Origin: Methyloversatilis discipulorum
GTDB taxonomy: Bacteria > Pseudomonadota > Gammaproteobacteria > Burkholderiales > Rhodocyclaceae
Assembly (NCBI RefSeq): GCF_018780585.1
Contig: NZ_JADMJL010000004.1
Span: forward strand, 47,273-111,272
Length of the DNA stretch: 64,000 bases
Direction: 5' to 3'
The notes beneath the pieces were generated by a model. The model saw only the letters and a list, made by a program, of their open reading frames with translations, was not told the origin of the DNA and ran no database searches. Shown here one piece after another: positions 42,472 through 52,242 of the stretch. Each line of letters starts with the position of its first letter. Positions within the stretch are counted from its first letter, which is position 1. Position numbers and translations under genes: made by a program.

Positions 42472-44506
42472 ACGCCTTCAGCAGATCCTCGCGCCCGGCC
42501 AGCCAGCGTTCGAGATGGCGGTCGGCGGCCGCGACGTGGTCACGCAGCAGCGTGTCGGCCGCTTCGCGTGCCAGTTCGACCAGCGCCTCGTCGATCACCA
42601 GGTCGGCGAAGCGCAGCAGCGGCTGACCGGACTGGCGGCTGCCGATGAACTCGCCGGGGCCGCGCAGCTTCAGGTCCTCGGCGGCGATCATGAAACCGTC
42701 GGTATAGGCATGGATGACGCGCAGCCGCTCGCGCGCGGTCTGCGACAGCGGGCCTTCGTACAGCAGCACGCAGGCCGATTCGCGGCTGCCACGGCCGACC
42801 CGGCCGCGCAGTTGGTGCAGCTGCGACAGACCGAAGCGCTCGGCGTGCTCGATCACCATCAGGCTGGCATTGGGCACGTCGACACCGACCTCGATCACCG
42901 TGGTGGCGACCAGCAGATGCGTGTCGCCGGCGACGAAGCCCGCCATCACCGCCGCCTTCTCGTCCGGCTTCATGCGGCCATGCACCAGCCCCACCTTCAG
43001 TTCCGGACAGGCGATAACCAGCTGTTCATAAGTGTCGAGCGCGGTCTGCAGCTGCAGGGTTTCCGATTCCTCGATCAGCGGGCACACCCAGTAGGCCTGG
43101 GCGCCGGCGGCACACGCGTCGCGCACGCGCTCGATCACCTGTTCGCGCCGTGCGGCGGCGATGAGCTTGGTCAGCACCGGCGTGCGACCAGGCGGCAGTT
43201 CGTCGATCACCGACACGTCGAGGTCGGCGTAGAAACTCATGGCCAGCGTGCGCGGAATGGGTGTCGCGCTCATCATCAGCTGATGCGGGCTCACGTCGCC
43301 AGCCTTGGCGCGCAGAGCGAGCCGCTGGCGCACGCCGAAGCGGTGTTGTTCGTCCACCACAGCGACGCCCAGGCGCGCGAAATCGACCGCGTCCTCGATC
43401 AATGCGTGCGTGCCGACCGCGATCGACGCCGCACCGCTGGCGATGGCTTCCTTCATCGCCCGCTTGTCGCGTGCCTTCAGGCTGCCAGACAACCAGGCCA
43501 CCTGTATCCCCAGCGGCGTCAGCCAGTCGGCCAGTTTGCGGTAATGCTGTTCGGCGAGAATTTCGGTCGGCGCCATGAAGGCCGCCTGGTAGCCGGCCTC
43601 GACCGCGCGCAGGCAGGCCAGCGCCGCCACCACCGTCTTGCCGGAACCGACGTCACCCTGCAGCAGCCGCTGCATCGGATACGGCTGCGACAGGTCGGCG
43701 GCGATTTCCGCCCAGGCGCGCGCCTGCGCGCCGGTCAGCGCGAACGGCAGCTGCTGCAGGAAGCGGTCGATCAGCGAGCCGGTGGTCTGCGTGGGCTGCG
43801 GCAGCACCGGCGCGTCGCGGCTGCGCCGTGCGGCGTGAGCGCGCTTCAGGCTCAGTTGCTGCGCCAGCAGTTCGTCGAACTTGATGCGCCGCCAGGCCGG
43901 CGCCAGACGTTCGTCGAGATCGCGCAGCGATTCGCCCGGCCGCGGCCGGTGCAAGGCCTGCACCGCGGCGCCGAAAGGCACCAGCGCGTAGTGGCGGCGC
44001 AGCGCCTCGGGCAGGCTGTCGGCAAGATCGGTGCGCTCCAGCGCGTCGTCGATCGCGCGGCGCAGGCTGGCCTGCGACAGGCCCGCGGTGGCCGGATAGA
44101 CCGGCGTCAGCCGGTCCGGCAATGGCGTGTCCTCGCCGACATTGCGCACCCGCGGGTGCAGCATTTCGGCGCCGAAGAAGCCGGGGTTGATATCGCCGAA
44201 CAGGCGCACCCGCTTGCCGGGTGCGAGCTGTTTCTGCTGCGACGGATAGAAGTTGAAAAAGCGCAGCGTGACGGTGCCGCTGTCGTCGGCGGCGGTCACG
44301 ACCAGCTGGCGACGCGGCCGGAATTTCACTTCCGCCTGCGTCACCTCGACCTCGACCTGCACCGGCTGGCCGGCGCGCGCGAGCGCCACCGGCGTGATGC
44401 GCGTCTCGTCCTCATAGCGAAGCGGGAAGTGCAGGACGAGCGCGGCATCCGAGCCGAGGCCCATCTTGTCGAGCGCGGCCGAAAGCGCTTCGCTGCGGGT
44501 ACTCAT
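42470..44506 (-). CDS. recG: ATP-dependent DNA helicase RecG
   Basis: This 678-residue helicase has an N-terminal wedge/OB-fold domain (about 50-150), Walker A GDVGSGKT, the DEQH-type motif II VVDEQHRFGVRQR, motif III MSATPIPRT and C-terminal TTVIEVGVDVPNA and QLRGRVGRG. RecG remodels stalled replication forks and Holliday junctions. Full family length. It shares direction with ridA, 40 bases upstream. Confidence 0.96.
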   Translation of the reverse strand: MSTRSEALSAALDKMGLGSDAALVLHFPLRYEDETRITPVALARAGQPVQVEVEVTQAEVKFRPRRQLVVTAADDSGTVTLRFFNFYPSQQKQLAPGKRVRLFGDINPGFFGAEMLHPRVRNVGEDTPLPDRLTPVYPATAGLSQASLRRAIDDALERTDLADSLPEALRRHYALVPFGAAVQALHRPRPGESLRDLDERLAPAWRRIKFDELLAQQLSLKRAHAARRSRDAPVLPQPTQTTGSLIDRFLQQLPFALTGAQARAWAEIAADLSQPYPMQRLLQGDVGSGKTVVAALACLRAVEAGYQAAFMAPTEILAEQHYRKLADWLTPLGIQVAWLSGSLKARDKRAMKEAIASGAASIAVGTHALIEDAVDFARLGVAVVDEQHRFGVRQRLALRAKAGDVSPHQLMMSATPIPRTLAMSFYADLDVSVIDELPPGRTPVLTKLIAAARREQVIERVRDACAAGAQAYWVCPLIEESETLQLQTALDTYEQLVIACPELKVGLVHGRMKPDEKAAVMAGFVAGDTHLLVATTVIEVGVDVPNASLMVIEHAERFGLSQLHQLRGRVGRGSRESACVLLYEGPLSQTARERLRVIHAYTDGFMIAAEDLKLRGPGEFIGSRQSGQPLLRFADLVIDEALVELAREAADTLLRDHVAAADRHLERWLAGREDLLKA

Positions 44507-44546
44507 GCGCGAAAGGGAGGGGCCGGGATGGCCCGGCCGGTCGGTG

Positions 44547-44927
44547 TCAGTCGATCACCAGTACGGCATCGACCTCGACCAGCGCACCACGCGGCAGCGC
44601 GGCCACGCCGACCGCCGCACGCGCCGGGAAGGGCTGGTTGAAGTAGCGGGTCATCGCCTCGTTCACCTTGGCGAAGTTGCCGAGGTCGGTCAGGAACACG
44701 TTCACCTTGACCGCGTTATCCAGCGTGGCGCCGGCAGCAGCGGCCACCGCCTTCAGGTTGTCGAACACGCGGGTGATCTGCGCGTCGATGCCGTCGGCCA
44801 TGGTCATGGTGGCCGGATCGAGGCCGATCTGGCCCGACATGTAGACGGTGTTGCCAACCTTGACCGCCTGCGAATAGGTGCCGATGGCGGCGGGTGCGTC
44901 GGTCGTCGAAACGATGGTGCGCGACAT
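44547..44927 (-). CDS. ridA: RidA-family enamine/imine deaminase
   Basis: This 126-residue protein has the typical [22 protein letters not shown]-terminus. The substrate-binding Arg is in PARAAVGV and the acidic residue in LVEVDAV. RidA hydrolyses reactive 2-aminoacrylate and related enamines formed by PLP enzymes. GGAGA precedes the ATG at 44927. Upstream in-frame sequence is not conserved in type and was left out. Confidence 0.93.
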   Translation of the reverse strand: MSRTIVSTTDAPAAIGTYSQAVKVGNTVYMSGQIGLDPATMTMADGIDAQITRVFDNLKAVAAAAGATLDNAVKVNVFLTDLGNFAKVNEAMTRYFNQPFPARAAVGVAALPRGALVEVDAVLVID

Positions 44928-45058
44928 GCGAAGTCTCCGGAAACGTTGTGGATGAATGCTGCGCAGCACACCGGCCACGGGAGGCCAGTGTGCGGGACGT
45001 CGCCGGATTATCGCGGATTCGGTGCCGCCGGGGTTGCCGACGGACGCGTCGGTACGGA

Positions 45059-46183
45059 TCAGGTGTGCGCGTGCGCCCGCTGCTGCGCTGCGGCGTCGCT
45101 CATGCGATCGAGTTCGCCGATCACGTCCAGGCTCAGCGTCTCCATCCGTGCAATCGCCGCCAGCGCCTGCTCGTGACGGCCATCCTTCGCGTGCTGCAAC
45201 GCCTCGATGCCGACCCGGTGAAAAGCCTCGTGCGGCGCATCCAGCTCGCGGAAGCCGGGCAGGTGGCTGTGGCAGCGCCGGCCTTCGCCTTCGTGATACC
45301 ACTTGCCGAGGCGACAGGCCGTATGCGAAGCGAAACTGTCCGGCGTGCGATCGGAGTGACCGGACACCACCTGGTAGATGTCCATCTTGTAGGCCAGATG
45401 ATCGACCTTGGCCAGTTCGGCGAAGGCGCGCAGCGAGGTGACGGCCATCTGTTCGCCATTGGCGCTCGCCTGCTGGCTGAGCGCATCGAGCTGGTTGCTC
45501 GCGCCGAGACCGTCCTGCGAATAACCTGCGGCATCAGCGGCATTCGCCTGCATGCGCTCGGTCGCCTGACCGGTGTCCTCCTGGATGCCGCCAACCAGCG
45601 TCGCAATCTCCGTGGTCGCCGCACCGGTGCGCTCGGCCAGCTTGCGCACCTCGTCGGCGACGACGGCGAAGCCGCGGCCCTGCTCGCCGGCGCGCGCCGC
45701 CTCGATTGCGGCGTTCAGCGCCAGCAGATTGGTCTGGTCGGCAATTTCGCGGATCAGGCGCACGATGCCGCCAATGCGTTCGGCGCGGTCGCGCAGCGTA
45801 TCGACGCTGTGCGCGGTGTCCTTCAGGCGGTCGGAATAGCCGGACAGGTTGCCGGCGACGGCCCGGCTGTCGCGCGCCGTCGCGGCACAGCGTTCCGCCG
45901 TCTCGGCCGCTCGCCCGGCCTCGGCGGTCACGATCTCCGCCAGTCCGGCCAGGGTCGTGCGGAAGCGCTGGAAGGAGGTGGCATAGGCGGTGAGGCTGGA
46001 CAACAGGCCGGCGTTGAAGGCGCAGCGCTTCTCCGTCTGCTCGCGCGCCTCGTTGAGCGCGCGGCACTCGTCACCCAGTCGCGACACATCGGCGCGCAGC
46101 GCACCGACCTCGTCCTTCAGGCGGTCACGCTCCGACGCCAGCGCGTCGAATTCCGCTCGGCTCACCCACCCCATGAAGGCCAT
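45059..46183 (-). CDS. Soluble chemoreceptor with C-terminal zinc-binding (CZB) domain
   Basis: This 374-residue protein has no membrane segment. A coiled coil (15-60) leads to a chemoreceptor signalling domain with [22 protein letters not shown] near residue 150. The C-terminal CZB domain (about 260-365) carries the zinc ligand pattern [21 protein letters not shown] and APHEAFH (three His and one Cys). CZB receptors are reported to respond to zinc or HOCl. The ATG at 46183 follows GGGAG; 11 residues upstream are discounted. Confidence 0.9.
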   Translation of the reverse strand: MAFMGWVSRAEFDALASERDRLKDEVGALRADVSRLGDECRALNEAREQTEKRCAFNAGLLSSLTAYATSFQRFRTTLAGLAEIVTAEAGRAAETAERCAATARDSRAVAGNLSGYSDRLKDTAHSVDTLRDRAERIGGIVRLIREIADQTNLLALNAAIEAARAGEQGRGFAVVADEVRKLAERTGAATTEIATLVGGIQEDTGQATERMQANAADAAGYSQDGLGASNQLDALSQQASANGEQMAVTSLRAFAELAKVDHLAYKMDIYQVVSGHSDRTPDSFASHTACRLGKWYHEGEGRRCHSHLPGFRELDAPHEAFHRVGIEALQHAKDGRHEQALAAIARMETLSLDVIGELDRMSDAAAQQRAHAHT

Positions 46184-46218
46184 TTCGCGACTCCCGTTCT
46201 TGTGTGTTTGGATCACAG

Positions 46219-46246
46219 CTAACGGTCGCGAATCGATACCACTTGA
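46219..46246 (-). promoter_or_regulatory. Candidate FliA (sigma-28) promoter of the CZB receptor
   Basis: On the minus strand TCAAGTGG is followed after 12 bases by ACCGTTAG, near the flagellar TCAAGT/CCGATA pattern, about 35 bases upstream of the ATG. The spacer is one base longer than the E. coli standard. Confidence 0.35.
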
Positions 46247-46252
46247 GCGGGG

Positions 46253-47002
46253 TCAGCGCTGCGCCGCAGCAGGCTTGAGCGCAGTCGGCGGCCCGCTGTC
46301 CATGCCGAGCGCGCGCAGGCGCTGCCGTGCCTGGTCGGCCTCGGCGCGCGACTTGAACGGCCCGATGTGCACGCGCGCCTCGATCTGCGACGGAATGCCG
46401 TTCAGCGCAAGCCGGGCGCGGATCTCTTCTGCATTGGCGACGTTGCTGAATACACCCACCTGCACGACATAACCGGAGCCGGCGACCGCCGGCGAGCGGG
46501 CGATGGTCGGTGCCGGCTGCGGCGCTGCGTCAGCCGGCGCGGCGGCCGGCCTGGACGGCGCTGCAGCCGGAGGCGCAGCAGCAGAGGGCGCTGCACGGGG
46601 CGGCAGCGGCGCACCCGGGCGCGCGGTCGATTCGGGCACCGCCGGTTCCGGCGATGCAGCCGGAGTCGGCTGCGCATCGGTGGCGGCATCGGGCAGCGGC
46701 GGCGGGGTGTCCTGCATCGACGCCGTCGTCGCGTCGACCGCGGGCGTCTCCTCCGGCGGCAGCGTGGGCAGGGCGGTGGCCTCCTCGGCCGCCGGGGCTT
46801 CGGCGGGCGGCGGCGTGACCGCGGCCACCGGTTCGTCGTCGATCTCCGGGGCGCGGCGGCTGGCGTCGAACAGGGCCAGCCCGCCGATCAGCATCGCGAT
46901 CAGGCCGCCGGCGACGATCACCCGGCGCAGCAGCGCGCTGCGCTGTTCGGCCGCCTCCTGCTCGTCGTTGCCGCGCACGGTCACGCTGTCGGTCGCACTC
47001 AT
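46253..47002 (-). CDS. SPOR-domain inner-membrane protein
   Basis: This 249-residue protein has a short cytoplasmic N-terminus, one TM helix (VIVAGGLIAMLIGGLALF, about residues 25-42) and a long Pro/Ala-rich periplasmic linker. The C-terminal SPOR domain (about 175-245: GYVVQVGVFSNVANAEEIRARL, then HIGPFKSRAEADQARQRL) binds denuded glycan strands at the division septum. The ATG at 47002 overlaps the stop of the DUF2802 gene (ATGA), so the two are coupled. Confidence 0.87.
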   Translation of the reverse strand: MSATDSVTVRGNDEQEAAEQRSALLRRVIVAGGLIAMLIGGLALFDASRRAPEIDDEPVAAVTPPPAEAPAAEEATALPTLPPEETPAVDATTASMQDTPPPLPDAATDAQPTPAASPEPAVPESTARPGAPLPPRAAPSAAAPPAAAPSRPAAAPADAAPQPAPTIARSPAVAGSGYVVQVGVFSNVANAEEIRARLALNGIPSQIEARVHIGPFKSRAEADQARQRLRALGMDSGPPTALKPAAAQR

Positions 47003-47460
47003 GTCCTGTCTCCCATGCCACGGCTCTGCGCCAGCGTACGTACCAGTTCCGCCTCGCCGACCGACATGTCGCACTGCTCAGCGATGTCCTCGGCACTGAG
47101 GCCGCGCGCTGCCAGCGACAGCGCCTCGCTGTACTGCGGCGCGACCGGTGGAAGCTGATTGACGGTTTCGAGCCGGCGGCTGACGCCGTCCAGCCTGTCC
47201 TCGATCAGGTCGAGCCGGGTTTCCAGCGCCTGCATCAGCGGCGCCAGCCGGGCATCGAGCAGCATGTCGAGTTCGGCCTGCAGGTCCACCGGTGGTGGCG
47301 CCGGCACGGGTGCCACCGGTACCGGCGGCGGTGCGGCTTCGGCGTTGCGGCGGGCGTTGAGCATGGACAGGCGCACCAGCGCATAGCCCATGTAGCCGGC
47401 GAGAATGACCAACGCGACCAGCGCTGCTTCCTTCCAGCCGATTGCCGACAGATCGATCAA
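46999..47460 (-). CDS. DUF2802 membrane-anchored protein
   Basis: This 153-residue protein has one N-terminal TM helix (EAALVALVILAGYMGYALV), a Pro/Val-rich linker and a predicted coiled coil (about 70-110). The C-terminal ARGLSAEDIAEQCDMSVGEAELVRTL resembles an HTH and is typical of DUF2802. A TTG start at 47460 is chosen, since GGAGCGGGG precedes it at good spacing; an upstream ATG at 47511 has no ribosome site. Function unknown; the coupling to the SPOR gene hints at a cell-envelope role. Confidence 0.72.
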   Translation of the reverse strand: MIDLSAIGWKEAALVALVILAGYMGYALVRLSMLNARRNAEAAPPPVPVAPVPAPPPVDLQAELDMLLDARLAPLMQALETRLDLIEDRLDGVSRRLETVNQLPPVAPQYSEALSLAARGLSAEDIAEQCDMSVGEAELVRTLAQSRGMGDRT

Positions 47461-47571
47461 ATCCCCGCTCCGTGTGGTCTGCGCGCATGTCCGGCGCGTC
47501 GCAGCATGCATGCGACGCCGCCGTGCGGCGTGTTGGCCCGGATAATAAGGCTTTTTCACTGGCACGCGCCC

Positions 47572-48321
47572 ATGCCGAGTTCTCTGCTGTTCCTGCTGAA
47601 GAAGACCGTATCGGTCCTGCTGCTGCCGCCGACCAGCCTGCTGCTGCTGGCCGTGCTCGGCCTGCTGCTGATGCGCCGCCACCGCCGCATCGGCATGACG
47701 CTGGCGGCGACCGGCGTGCTGACGCTGTATGCATTGTGTCTGCCGGCGCTGGCCGGATGGCTGGAGCGCACGACCTATTACACCGGCGCGGCCCAGCCGC
47801 TGGCTGGCGCCGGCGCCATTGTCGTGCTCGGTGCAGGCACCGCGGACAACCTGGTCGACTATGACGGACAGACGGTGAATGGCTGGGCGCTGGAGCGCGT
47901 GCGCGCCGGTGCGCGGCTGGCGAAGGACACCGGTCTGCCGGTGCTGGTCAGCGGTGGCGTGGTGTGGGACGGACGCCCGGAAGGCGAACTGATGCGCGAA
48001 GCGATGAGCGACTTCGGCGTAGACGTGCGCTGGGTCGAATCGGCTTCGCGCGACACCGCCGACAACGCCCGGCTGTCGGCGGTGCTGCTGCGCGACGCCG
48101 GGATCACCCGCGTCGCGCTGGTGACGCATGCGATGCACATGCGTCGTTCGATGGAGGAATTCCGCCGCGCCGGACTGGACCCGGTCGCTGCGCCAACGAT
48201 GATCCGCCGCCCCGGCACATGGGCGTTCAGCGACTTCATACCGTCGTCGCGCGCGCTGCAGCAGTCAGGCTGGGCGCTGCACGAATGGCTGGGCTGGCTG
48301 GCGCTGAAACTGCGCCCCTAG
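47572..48321 (+). CDS. YdcF/ElyC-family (DUF218) membrane protein
   Basis: This 249-residue protein has two N-terminal TM helices (about 10-30 and 38-58). The DUF218 domain follows with AIVVLGAG, the LERVRAGARLAK helix, VLVSGG, SRDTADNARLS and VALVTHAMHMRRSMEEFRRAGL. The family includes ElyC/SanA envelope proteins involved in peptidoglycan or lipid-carrier metabolism. The ATG at 47572 was chosen at the start of the first TM. It is divergent from the DUF2802 gene. Confidence 0.87.
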   Translation: MPSSLLFLLKKTVSVLLLPPTSLLLLAVLGLLLMRRHRRIGMTLAATGVLTLYALCLPALAGWLERTTYYTGAAQPLAGAGAIVVLGAGTADNLVDYDGQTVNGWALERVRAGARLAKDTGLPVLVSGGVVWDGRPEGELMREAMSDFGVDVRWVESASRDTADNARLSAVLLRDAGITRVALVTHAMHMRRSMEEFRRAGLDPVAAPTMIRRPGTWAFSDFIPSSRALQQSGWALHEWLGWLALKLRP

Positions 48322-48340
48322 CCCCTAGCCCCTAGCCCCT
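48314..48340. repeat. Heptamer tandem repeat (GCCCCTA)x3.9
   Basis: Three full GCCCCTA units plus GCCCCT run between the convergent YdcF-family and SDR genes. The first unit supplies the TAG stop of the YdcF-family gene, so unit number could alter nothing upstream but sets the intergenic length. Confidence 0.9.
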
Positions 48341-48342
48341 CA

Positions 48343-49083
48343 TCAAAGTTTGGTCCCACCGCTGACGTCGATCACCTGACCTGTGGTCCAGGCGCCATCC
48401 GGGCCGACCAGGAAGGACACGACGCCGGCCACGCGGTCGGGCGTGCCGACGCCGGCCAGTGCCTGCATCGACTGCACCGCTTCCGCGCCGCCATTCTCCA
48501 GCAGGCCGGTGGTGAGCCGCGTCTCGATCACGCCGGGCGCCACCGCATTGACCGTGATGCCGCGTTCGCCGAGCGAGGCGGCCAGTTGCAGCGTCAGCAC
48601 ATCGACGAAGCCCTTGGTCGCCGAGTAGGCCGGAATGCCAGGAAAGGCAGTGCGGGCGACGATGCTGGACAGGTTCACGATGCGGCCGCCGTCGCGCAGC
48701 TTCGGCAGCAGGTATTTGGTGACGAAGAACAGCGAGCGCATGTTCACGTTCGACAGGCGGTCGTAACTGCCTTCGCTCATGTCCTCGATGGCCTCGAAGG
48801 GCGCGATGCCGGCGTTGTTCACCAGCACGTCGATGTGCGGTTCGGCCAGCGTGTCCGCCAGATACTGCGGCCCGTCGGACATCGACAGATCGGCCTGCAG
48901 CAGCGTGGCGCTGCCGCCTGCGCGTTCGATCGCCGCGCACACGTCGCGCGCCTCTGCGGCACCGTGGGCGTAATGGACGACGACGTGAAAGCCGTCGCGT
49001 GCCAGCCGCTGCGCAATCGCCGCGCCGATGCCGCGCGAGGCGCCGGTGACCAGCGCGACACGGCGCTTCTTCGATGCAGACAT
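48343..49083 (-). CDS. SDR-family NAD(P)-dependent oxidoreductase
   Basis: This 246-residue classical short-chain dehydrogenase has the cofactor motif TGASRGIG (about residues 13-20), NNAG, and the catalytic Ser (NLSSI) with YSATK (Tyr/Lys). The start at 49083 has GGGAGGAA upstream. It lies 19 bases downstream of thiG and so is probably the last gene of the aco-lipA-thi transcript. Position suggests a diacetyl/acetoin or butanediol reductase, but the sequence is equally like 3-oxoacyl-ACP reductases; substrate unassigned. Confidence 0.85.
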   Translation of the reverse strand: MSASKKRRVALVTGASRGIGAAIAQRLARDGFHVVVHYAHGAAEARDVCAAIERAGGSATLLQADLSMSDGPQYLADTLAEPHIDVLVNNAGIAPFEAIEDMSEGSYDRLSNVNMRSLFFVTKYLLPKLRDGGRIVNLSSIVARTAFPGIPAYSATKGFVDVLTLQLAASLGERGITVNAVAPGVIETRLTTGLLENGGAEAVQSMQALAGVGTPDRVAGVVSFLVGPDGAWTTGQVIDVSGGTKL

Positions 49084-49102
49084 GGTGATTCCTCCCTTAT
49101 GT

Positions 49103-49909
49103 TTATTGGATGAGGCCGGTCTGCGGCGACGAGGCCGCGGCCCGGTAAGGCAGCTTTTCCATGCGGCCGGCGAGGAAGGCCTCGCGGCCGGCAATGACGC
49201 CGTGGCGCATCGCCGCGGCCATGCGCACCGGGTCGCGCGCGTGCGCGATGGCGGTGTTCATCAGCACGCCGTCGCAGCCCAGTTCCATCGCCACCGCGGC
49301 GTCCGACGCGGTGCCGATGCCGGCGTCGACAATGACCGGCACCTTGGCGTCGTTGATGATGATTCCGATGTTCCACGGGTTCAGGATGCCCATGCCGGAA
49401 CCGATCAGGCTGGCCAGCGGCATGATGGCGACACAGCCCATGCTCTCCAGCACGCGCGCCTGTATCGGGTCGTCCGAGCAATAGACCATGACGCGGAAGC
49501 CGTCGCGGATCAGCGTTTCGGCGGCGCGCAGCGTTTCCGGCATGTTGGGGTACAGCGACTTCGGATCGCCCAGCACTTCGAGCTTGATCAGGTCGTGGCC
49601 GTCGAGCAGTTCGCGCGCCAGGCGCAGCGTGCGCACCGCGTCGTCGGCGGTGTAGCAGCCGGCCGAATTGGGCAGCAGCGTGTAGCGCCCGGTCGGCAGC
49701 ACGTCGAGCAGGCCGGGTTCGCCGTTGTTGCGGTTCAGCGGCGTGCGCCGGATCGCCACGGTGACGATATCGGCGCCGCTGGCGTCGAGCGCACGGGCGG
49801 TTTCGTCCAACGTGCGGTACTTGCCGGTGCCCACCAGCAGGCGCGACGCAAAGGGCTGGCCGCCGATCACCAGCGGATCGGTCAGCGGCGTATCAAGGGG
49901 TGCATTCAT
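49103..49909 (-). CDS. thiG: Thiazole synthase ThiG
   Basis: This 268-residue TIM-barrel enzyme forms the thiazole ring of thiamine from deoxyxylulose phosphate, dehydroglycine and ThiS thiocarboxylate. Family motifs include [14 protein letters not shown]-like [13 protein letters not shown], the Schiff-base lysine in IKLEVLGD, and phosphate-binding [13 protein letters not shown] and GVLMNTAIA. It starts 3 bases after thiS. Confidence 0.96.
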   Translation of the reverse strand: MNAPLDTPLTDPLVIGGQPFASRLLVGTGKYRTLDETARALDASGADIVTVAIRRTPLNRNNGEPGLLDVLPTGRYTLLPNSAGCYTADDAVRTLRLARELLDGHDLIKLEVLGDPKSLYPNMPETLRAAETLIRDGFRVMVYCSDDPIQARVLESMGCVAIMPLASLIGSGMGILNPWNIGIIINDAKVPVIVDAGIGTASDAAVAMELGCDGVLMNTAIAHARDPVRMAAAMRHGVIAGREAFLAGRMEKLPYRAAASSPQTGLIQ

Positions 49910-49912
49910 GGT

Positions 49913-50131
49913 CTAGCCGCCTCCGACGGCGATGACGATTTCGACGCGGTCGCCCGGGCTCAGCGCCGCATGGTCGAACACGCTGCGCGGCACGATTTCG
50001 CCATTGCGCTCGACCGCGATGCGCTTGCCGCGCAAGGCCATGCGGTCGAGCAGATCGCCCACCGTGCGCGCATCGTCGAGCGGCTCGTGCTGGCCGTTCA
50101 CGATGACGGTGTGGGCGCTGGCGTCAGCCAT
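49913..50131 (-). CDS. thiS: Sulfur carrier protein ThiS
   Basis: This 72-residue ubiquitin-fold protein has [27 protein letters not shown] and ends VGGG; the terminal Gly-Gly is adenylated and thiocarboxylated to donate sulfur to ThiG. It starts at the ATG at 50131, overlapping the lipA end by 8 bases, which indicates translational coupling to lipoyl synthase. An in-frame ATG at 50140 is an alternative start. Confidence 0.93.
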   Translation of the reverse strand: MADASAHTVIVNGQHEPLDDARTVGDLLDRMALRGKRIAVERNGEIVPRSVFDHAALSPGDRVEIVIAVGGG

Positions 50132-51074
50132 GGTTCTCATGGGCGGCGTGCAGCACGTCGGCACGATAGGACGAGCGCACCAGCGGGCCGGCGGCGACTT
50201 CGCTGAAACCCAGTTCGAGCGCGATGACACGCAGCGCATCGAAGCGCTCCGGCGTGATGTACTCGATCACCGGCAGATGGGCCGGCGACGGCCGCAGGTA
50301 CTGGCCCAGCGTCAGCAGGTCGCAGCCATGGGCGCGCAGGTCGCGCATCACCTCGACCACTTCCGCCTCGGTCTCGCCGAGGCCCAGCATCAGGCCGGTC
50401 TTGGTCGGCACGCCGGGGAAGCGCTGGCCGAAGTCGCGCAGCAGCCTGAGCGAGCCTTCGTAGTTCGCGCCCGGCCTGACTTCGCGGTACAGGCGGGGCA
50501 CGGTTTCCATGTTGTGGTTGAACACGTCCGGCGGCGACACCGCCAGCGCGTCCAGTGCGGCCGCCTCGCGGCCACGGAAATCGGGGGTGAGCACCTCGAT
50601 CGTGATGTCGGGGCTCAGTGCGCGGATGTCGGCCATGCACTGCGCGAAATGTGCAGCGCCGCCGTCACGCAGGTCGTCGCGGTCCACCGAGGTGATGACC
50701 ACGTAGCGCAGCTTCATCGCCGCCACCGTCCGCGCCAGGCGCTGCGGTTCGTCGGCATCGGGCGGCAGCGGCCGGCCGTGCGACACGTCGCAGAAGGGGC
50801 AGCGGCGCGTGCAGATGGCGCCGAGAATCATGAAGGTCGCCGTGCCACGGCCGAAGCACTCGCCGATGTTCGGGCAGGCCGCCTCTTCACACACCGTATG
50901 CAGCGCGTGATCGCGCAACACGCCCTGCAGCGCGCGCACCGCCGGCGTGTCCTGGTCGCGGCCGCGCAGCCAGGCGGGCTTGGTCGGCGAGGCGACATCC
51001 TCGCGCACCTTGACCGGAATGCGGGCGAGCTTGTCGCGTCCGCGCAGGCCTTCGCCTGCAACAGCTGTGCTCAT
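50124..51074 (-). CDS. lipA: Lipoyl synthase
   Basis: This 316-residue radical SAM enzyme inserts sulfur into octanoyl groups on E2 and H proteins. It has the auxiliary cluster cysteines C62, C67 and C73 ([13 protein letters not shown]), the radical SAM cluster C88-C92-C95 (ICTRRCPFC), and the C-terminal RSSY serine that ligates the auxiliary cluster. It sits 55 bases downstream of acoC, the lipoyl-bearing E2, on the same strand. Genomes normally keep lipA with lipB, so this placement points to dedicated lipoate supply for acetoin dehydrogenase. Confidence 0.96.
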   Translation of the reverse strand: MSTAVAGEGLRGRDKLARIPVKVREDVASPTKPAWLRGRDQDTPAVRALQGVLRDHALHTVCEEAACPNIGECFGRGTATFMILGAICTRRCPFCDVSHGRPLPPDADEPQRLARTVAAMKLRYVVITSVDRDDLRDGGAAHFAQCMADIRALSPDITIEVLTPDFRGREAAALDALAVSPPDVFNHNMETVPRLYREVRPGANYEGSLRLLRDFGQRFPGVPTKTGLMLGLGETEAEVVEVMRDLRAHGCDLLTLGQYLRPSPAHLPVIEYITPERFDALRVIALELGFSEVAAGPLVRSSYRADVLHAAHENHG

Positions 51075-51129
51075 GATGGAATCCGTAAAAATGGCCGCCG
51101 CAGGAGAGGCTGCGGCGGCCGGTGGTGCA

Positions 51130-52242
51130 TCAGCCGATGAACTCGCCGATCAGCTTGTTCACTTCGCCTGCCGCTTCGAGCTGGACCATGTGGCCCTGGC
51201 CCGGCATCACCTTCACGGTCGCGCCCGGGATCGCCGTGGCGTGAGAGGACGGGATGACACGGTCGTTTTCGCCCCAGATCACCAGCGTCGGCTTGCCGGC
51301 CGCGGCCGAAGCAAGCTGCTCGGCCTGACGGCCGCCGGCGAACAGGCCGCCGGCCAGCGTGGCGAGCGCGCTGTCGACGCCTTCGAGGCGCTTGAACTTG
51401 AGCATGTCGTCGATCATCGAGCGGGTGACCAGCGACTCGTCGGAATACAGCTGCGCCAGCACCGGCTTCAGCGCGTTGCGCGAAGCGGCGGCGACGAAGC
51501 CGTCGATGTAGGCACCGTTGATCTCGTTGCCCAGACCGGCGCTGGCGATCAGCGACAGCGACTTCACCTTGTTCGGCGCGCGCTTGGCGATCGCCAGGCA
51601 GACGCCGCCACCCATCGAGTGGCCGGCCAGGTGGGCGCATTCGAGACCGACGGCGTCCATGAAACCGATCACCACTTCGGCCAGACCGTCGAGCGAGGCG
51701 ACGCCGGTCACCTTGGTCGTGCTGCCGTGACCCGGCAGGTCGAGCGCATACACCGCACGCGACTCGGACAGCGGCGAGTGGTTGAACAGCCAGTTGTTCA
51801 GATCGCCACCGAAGCCGTGAATCAGCAGCAGCGGGTCCTTGCCGGCCACGTCTTCGCCGAGCTTGAGGTAGCGCACCTCGACATTGCCGACCTTGACCGT
51901 CTGCGTCTGCGGGCCGGAATCGGCGTCGTCGGCGGACGGCGGCACGAACTCGGCCTGGAAGCGGGCGATCACCGCGTCGATGTCGGCATCGGACGCGCCC
52001 TTCTCGGCGACGATGCCGAGCAGCGCGCCGACCGGCAGCACTTCGTCCGGCTGGGCGACCTGACGGCGCAGCACGCCGGACACCGACGCCTCGACGGCGC
52101 CGGAAATCTTCTCGCTCTCGACCTCGATGATTTCCTCACCCGGGTCTATCGTGTCACCGACTTCCTTCAGCCACAGGTTGACCTTCCCCTCCTGCATGGA
52201 AAGGCCCCACTTGGGCATGGTGACGGTATGGATTGCGGACAT
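51130..52242 (-). CDS. acoC: Acetoin dehydrogenase E2 (dihydrolipoyl acetyltransferase)
   Basis: This 370-residue protein has an N-terminal lipoyl domain (1-75) with Lys45 in VESEKISG, then a linker, then an alpha/beta-hydrolase-like domain (about 130-370: [37 protein letters not shown]). This lipoyl plus hydrolase-fold architecture marks AcoC-type E2 rather than pyruvate dehydrogenase E2. It transfers the acetyl group of cleaved acetoin to CoA. Its ATG overlaps the acoB stop by one base (TGATG). The E3 gene is not in the window. Confidence 0.93.
   Translation of the reverse strand: MSAIHTVTMPKWGLSMQEGKVNLWLKEVGDTIDPGEEIIEVESEKISGAVEASVSGVLRRQVAQPDEVLPVGALLGIVAEKGASDADIDAVIARFQAEFVPPSADDADSGPQTQTVKVGNVEVRYLKLGEDVAGKDPLLLIHGFGGDLNNWLFNHSPLSESRAVYALDLPGHGSTTKVTGVASLDGLAEVVIGFMDAVGLECAHLAGHSMGGGVCLAIAKRAPNKVKSLSLIASAGLGNEINGAYIDGFVAAASRNALKPVLAQLYSDESLVTRSMIDDMLKFKRLEGVDSALATLAGGLFAGGRQAEQLASAAAGKPTLVIWGENDRVIPSSHATAIPGATVKVMPGQGHMVQLEAAGEVNKLIGEFIG

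Noticed and set aside
48314-48340. Phase-variable repeat affecting a gene
   Set aside because: The heptamers lie at or after the stop codons of both flanking genes, so copy number should not change either protein.
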